A stretch of DNA of 64,000 nucleotides from Pseudomonas sp. 21 (GTDB lineage: Bacteria; Pseudomonadota; Gammaproteobacteria; Pseudomonadales; Pseudomonadaceae): the NCBI RefSeq assembly GCF_000955805.1, contig NZ_JYOA01000003.1, positions 702,944 through 766,943 of the forward strand, written 5' to 3'. A program made the translations under genes and the position numbers. Below, in pieces: positions 62,952 to 64,000 of the stretch (positions within the stretch are counted from its first letter, which is position 1; each line of letters begins with the position of its first letter). Below the pieces are notes generated by a model. The model did no database searches. It worked only from the letters and a program-made list of their open reading frames with translations, and had not been told where the DNA came from.

Positions 62952-64000
<1,049 letters not shown>

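Overview
The window is a gene-dense, GC-rich stretch of a gammaproteobacterial chromosome, almost certainly Pseudomonas of the P. aeruginosa lineage. The grounds are a fused tyrA-aroA gene, arginine succinyltransferase split into paralogous aruF and aruG, an aot-argR arginine uptake operon beside an aru catabolic operon, an orphan ccoN, several dispersed Pseudomonas-type REP pairs, and the mtnA/ubiG/mupP neighbourhood of gyrA. It holds 53 intact or edge-truncated protein genes, one glycosyltransferase remnant, and many intrinsic terminators. I saw no tRNA, rRNA, CRISPR array or complete insertion sequence.

Layout. Positions 1-4300 carry a DUF2784 membrane protein (cut by the window edge), a YehS-like protein, rimO and divergent kup. 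Positions 4550-10000 carry a DUF2790 secreted protein, an orphan cbb3 oxidase CcoN with a small Cys-rich CcoQ-like partner, a Nudix hydrolase, rluB with a long repetitive tail, and a diguanylate cyclase. Positions 10200-15340 carry ubiG-mupP-yciK (minus strand), then a methylthioadenosine deaminase facing mtnA. Positions 15500-24650 form a plus-strand series: gyrA, serC, pheA, hisC, tyrA-aroA and cmk, with very short spacings or overlaps. An Ig-like secreted protein on the opposite strand separates cmk from rpsA. Positions 27900-37160 hold EamA and RarD permeases, an NlpC/P60 peptidase, a Nudix/reductase pair, a DEAD-box helicase, an MFS exporter, a zinc phospholipase C/S1-P1-type enzyme and a second DUF2790 protein. 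Positions 37160-46000 hold a FUSC-family efflux protein divergent from a LysR regulator, the dctPQM TRAP transporter and acsA. Positions 46300-61720 are the arginine region: aotJQMOP-argR, an acquired-looking insert (glycosyltransferase remnant plus acyltransferase-3), then aruC-F-G-D-B, a small unknown protein and aruE. ltaA and the start of alaS close the window.

The functional centre is arginine use. AotJ-Q-M-P import arginine or ornithine, ArgR senses the pool, and AruF/G, B, C, D and E convert arginine to glutamate and succinate by the succinyltransferase pathway. Both aotJ and aruC carry a TGTCGC-N8-AA ArgR half-site at exactly the same distance from a candidate -10 box, so uptake and breakdown should switch on together.

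The most useful leads are the matched ArgR promoter geometry, a perfect T-N11-A LysR operator between the FUSC gene and its regulator, two accessory insertions into normally conserved neighbourhoods (cmk/rpsA and argR/aruC), structured leaders before rpsA and gyrA, hairpins just after the solute-binding-protein genes aotJ and dctP, and three little-understood proteins: the CcoQ-like partner, AotO and the His/Cys-tailed aru protein. I found no clearly new multi-gene defence or biosynthetic system. Comparisons with P. aeruginosa PAO1 gene order come from memory and not from an alignment.
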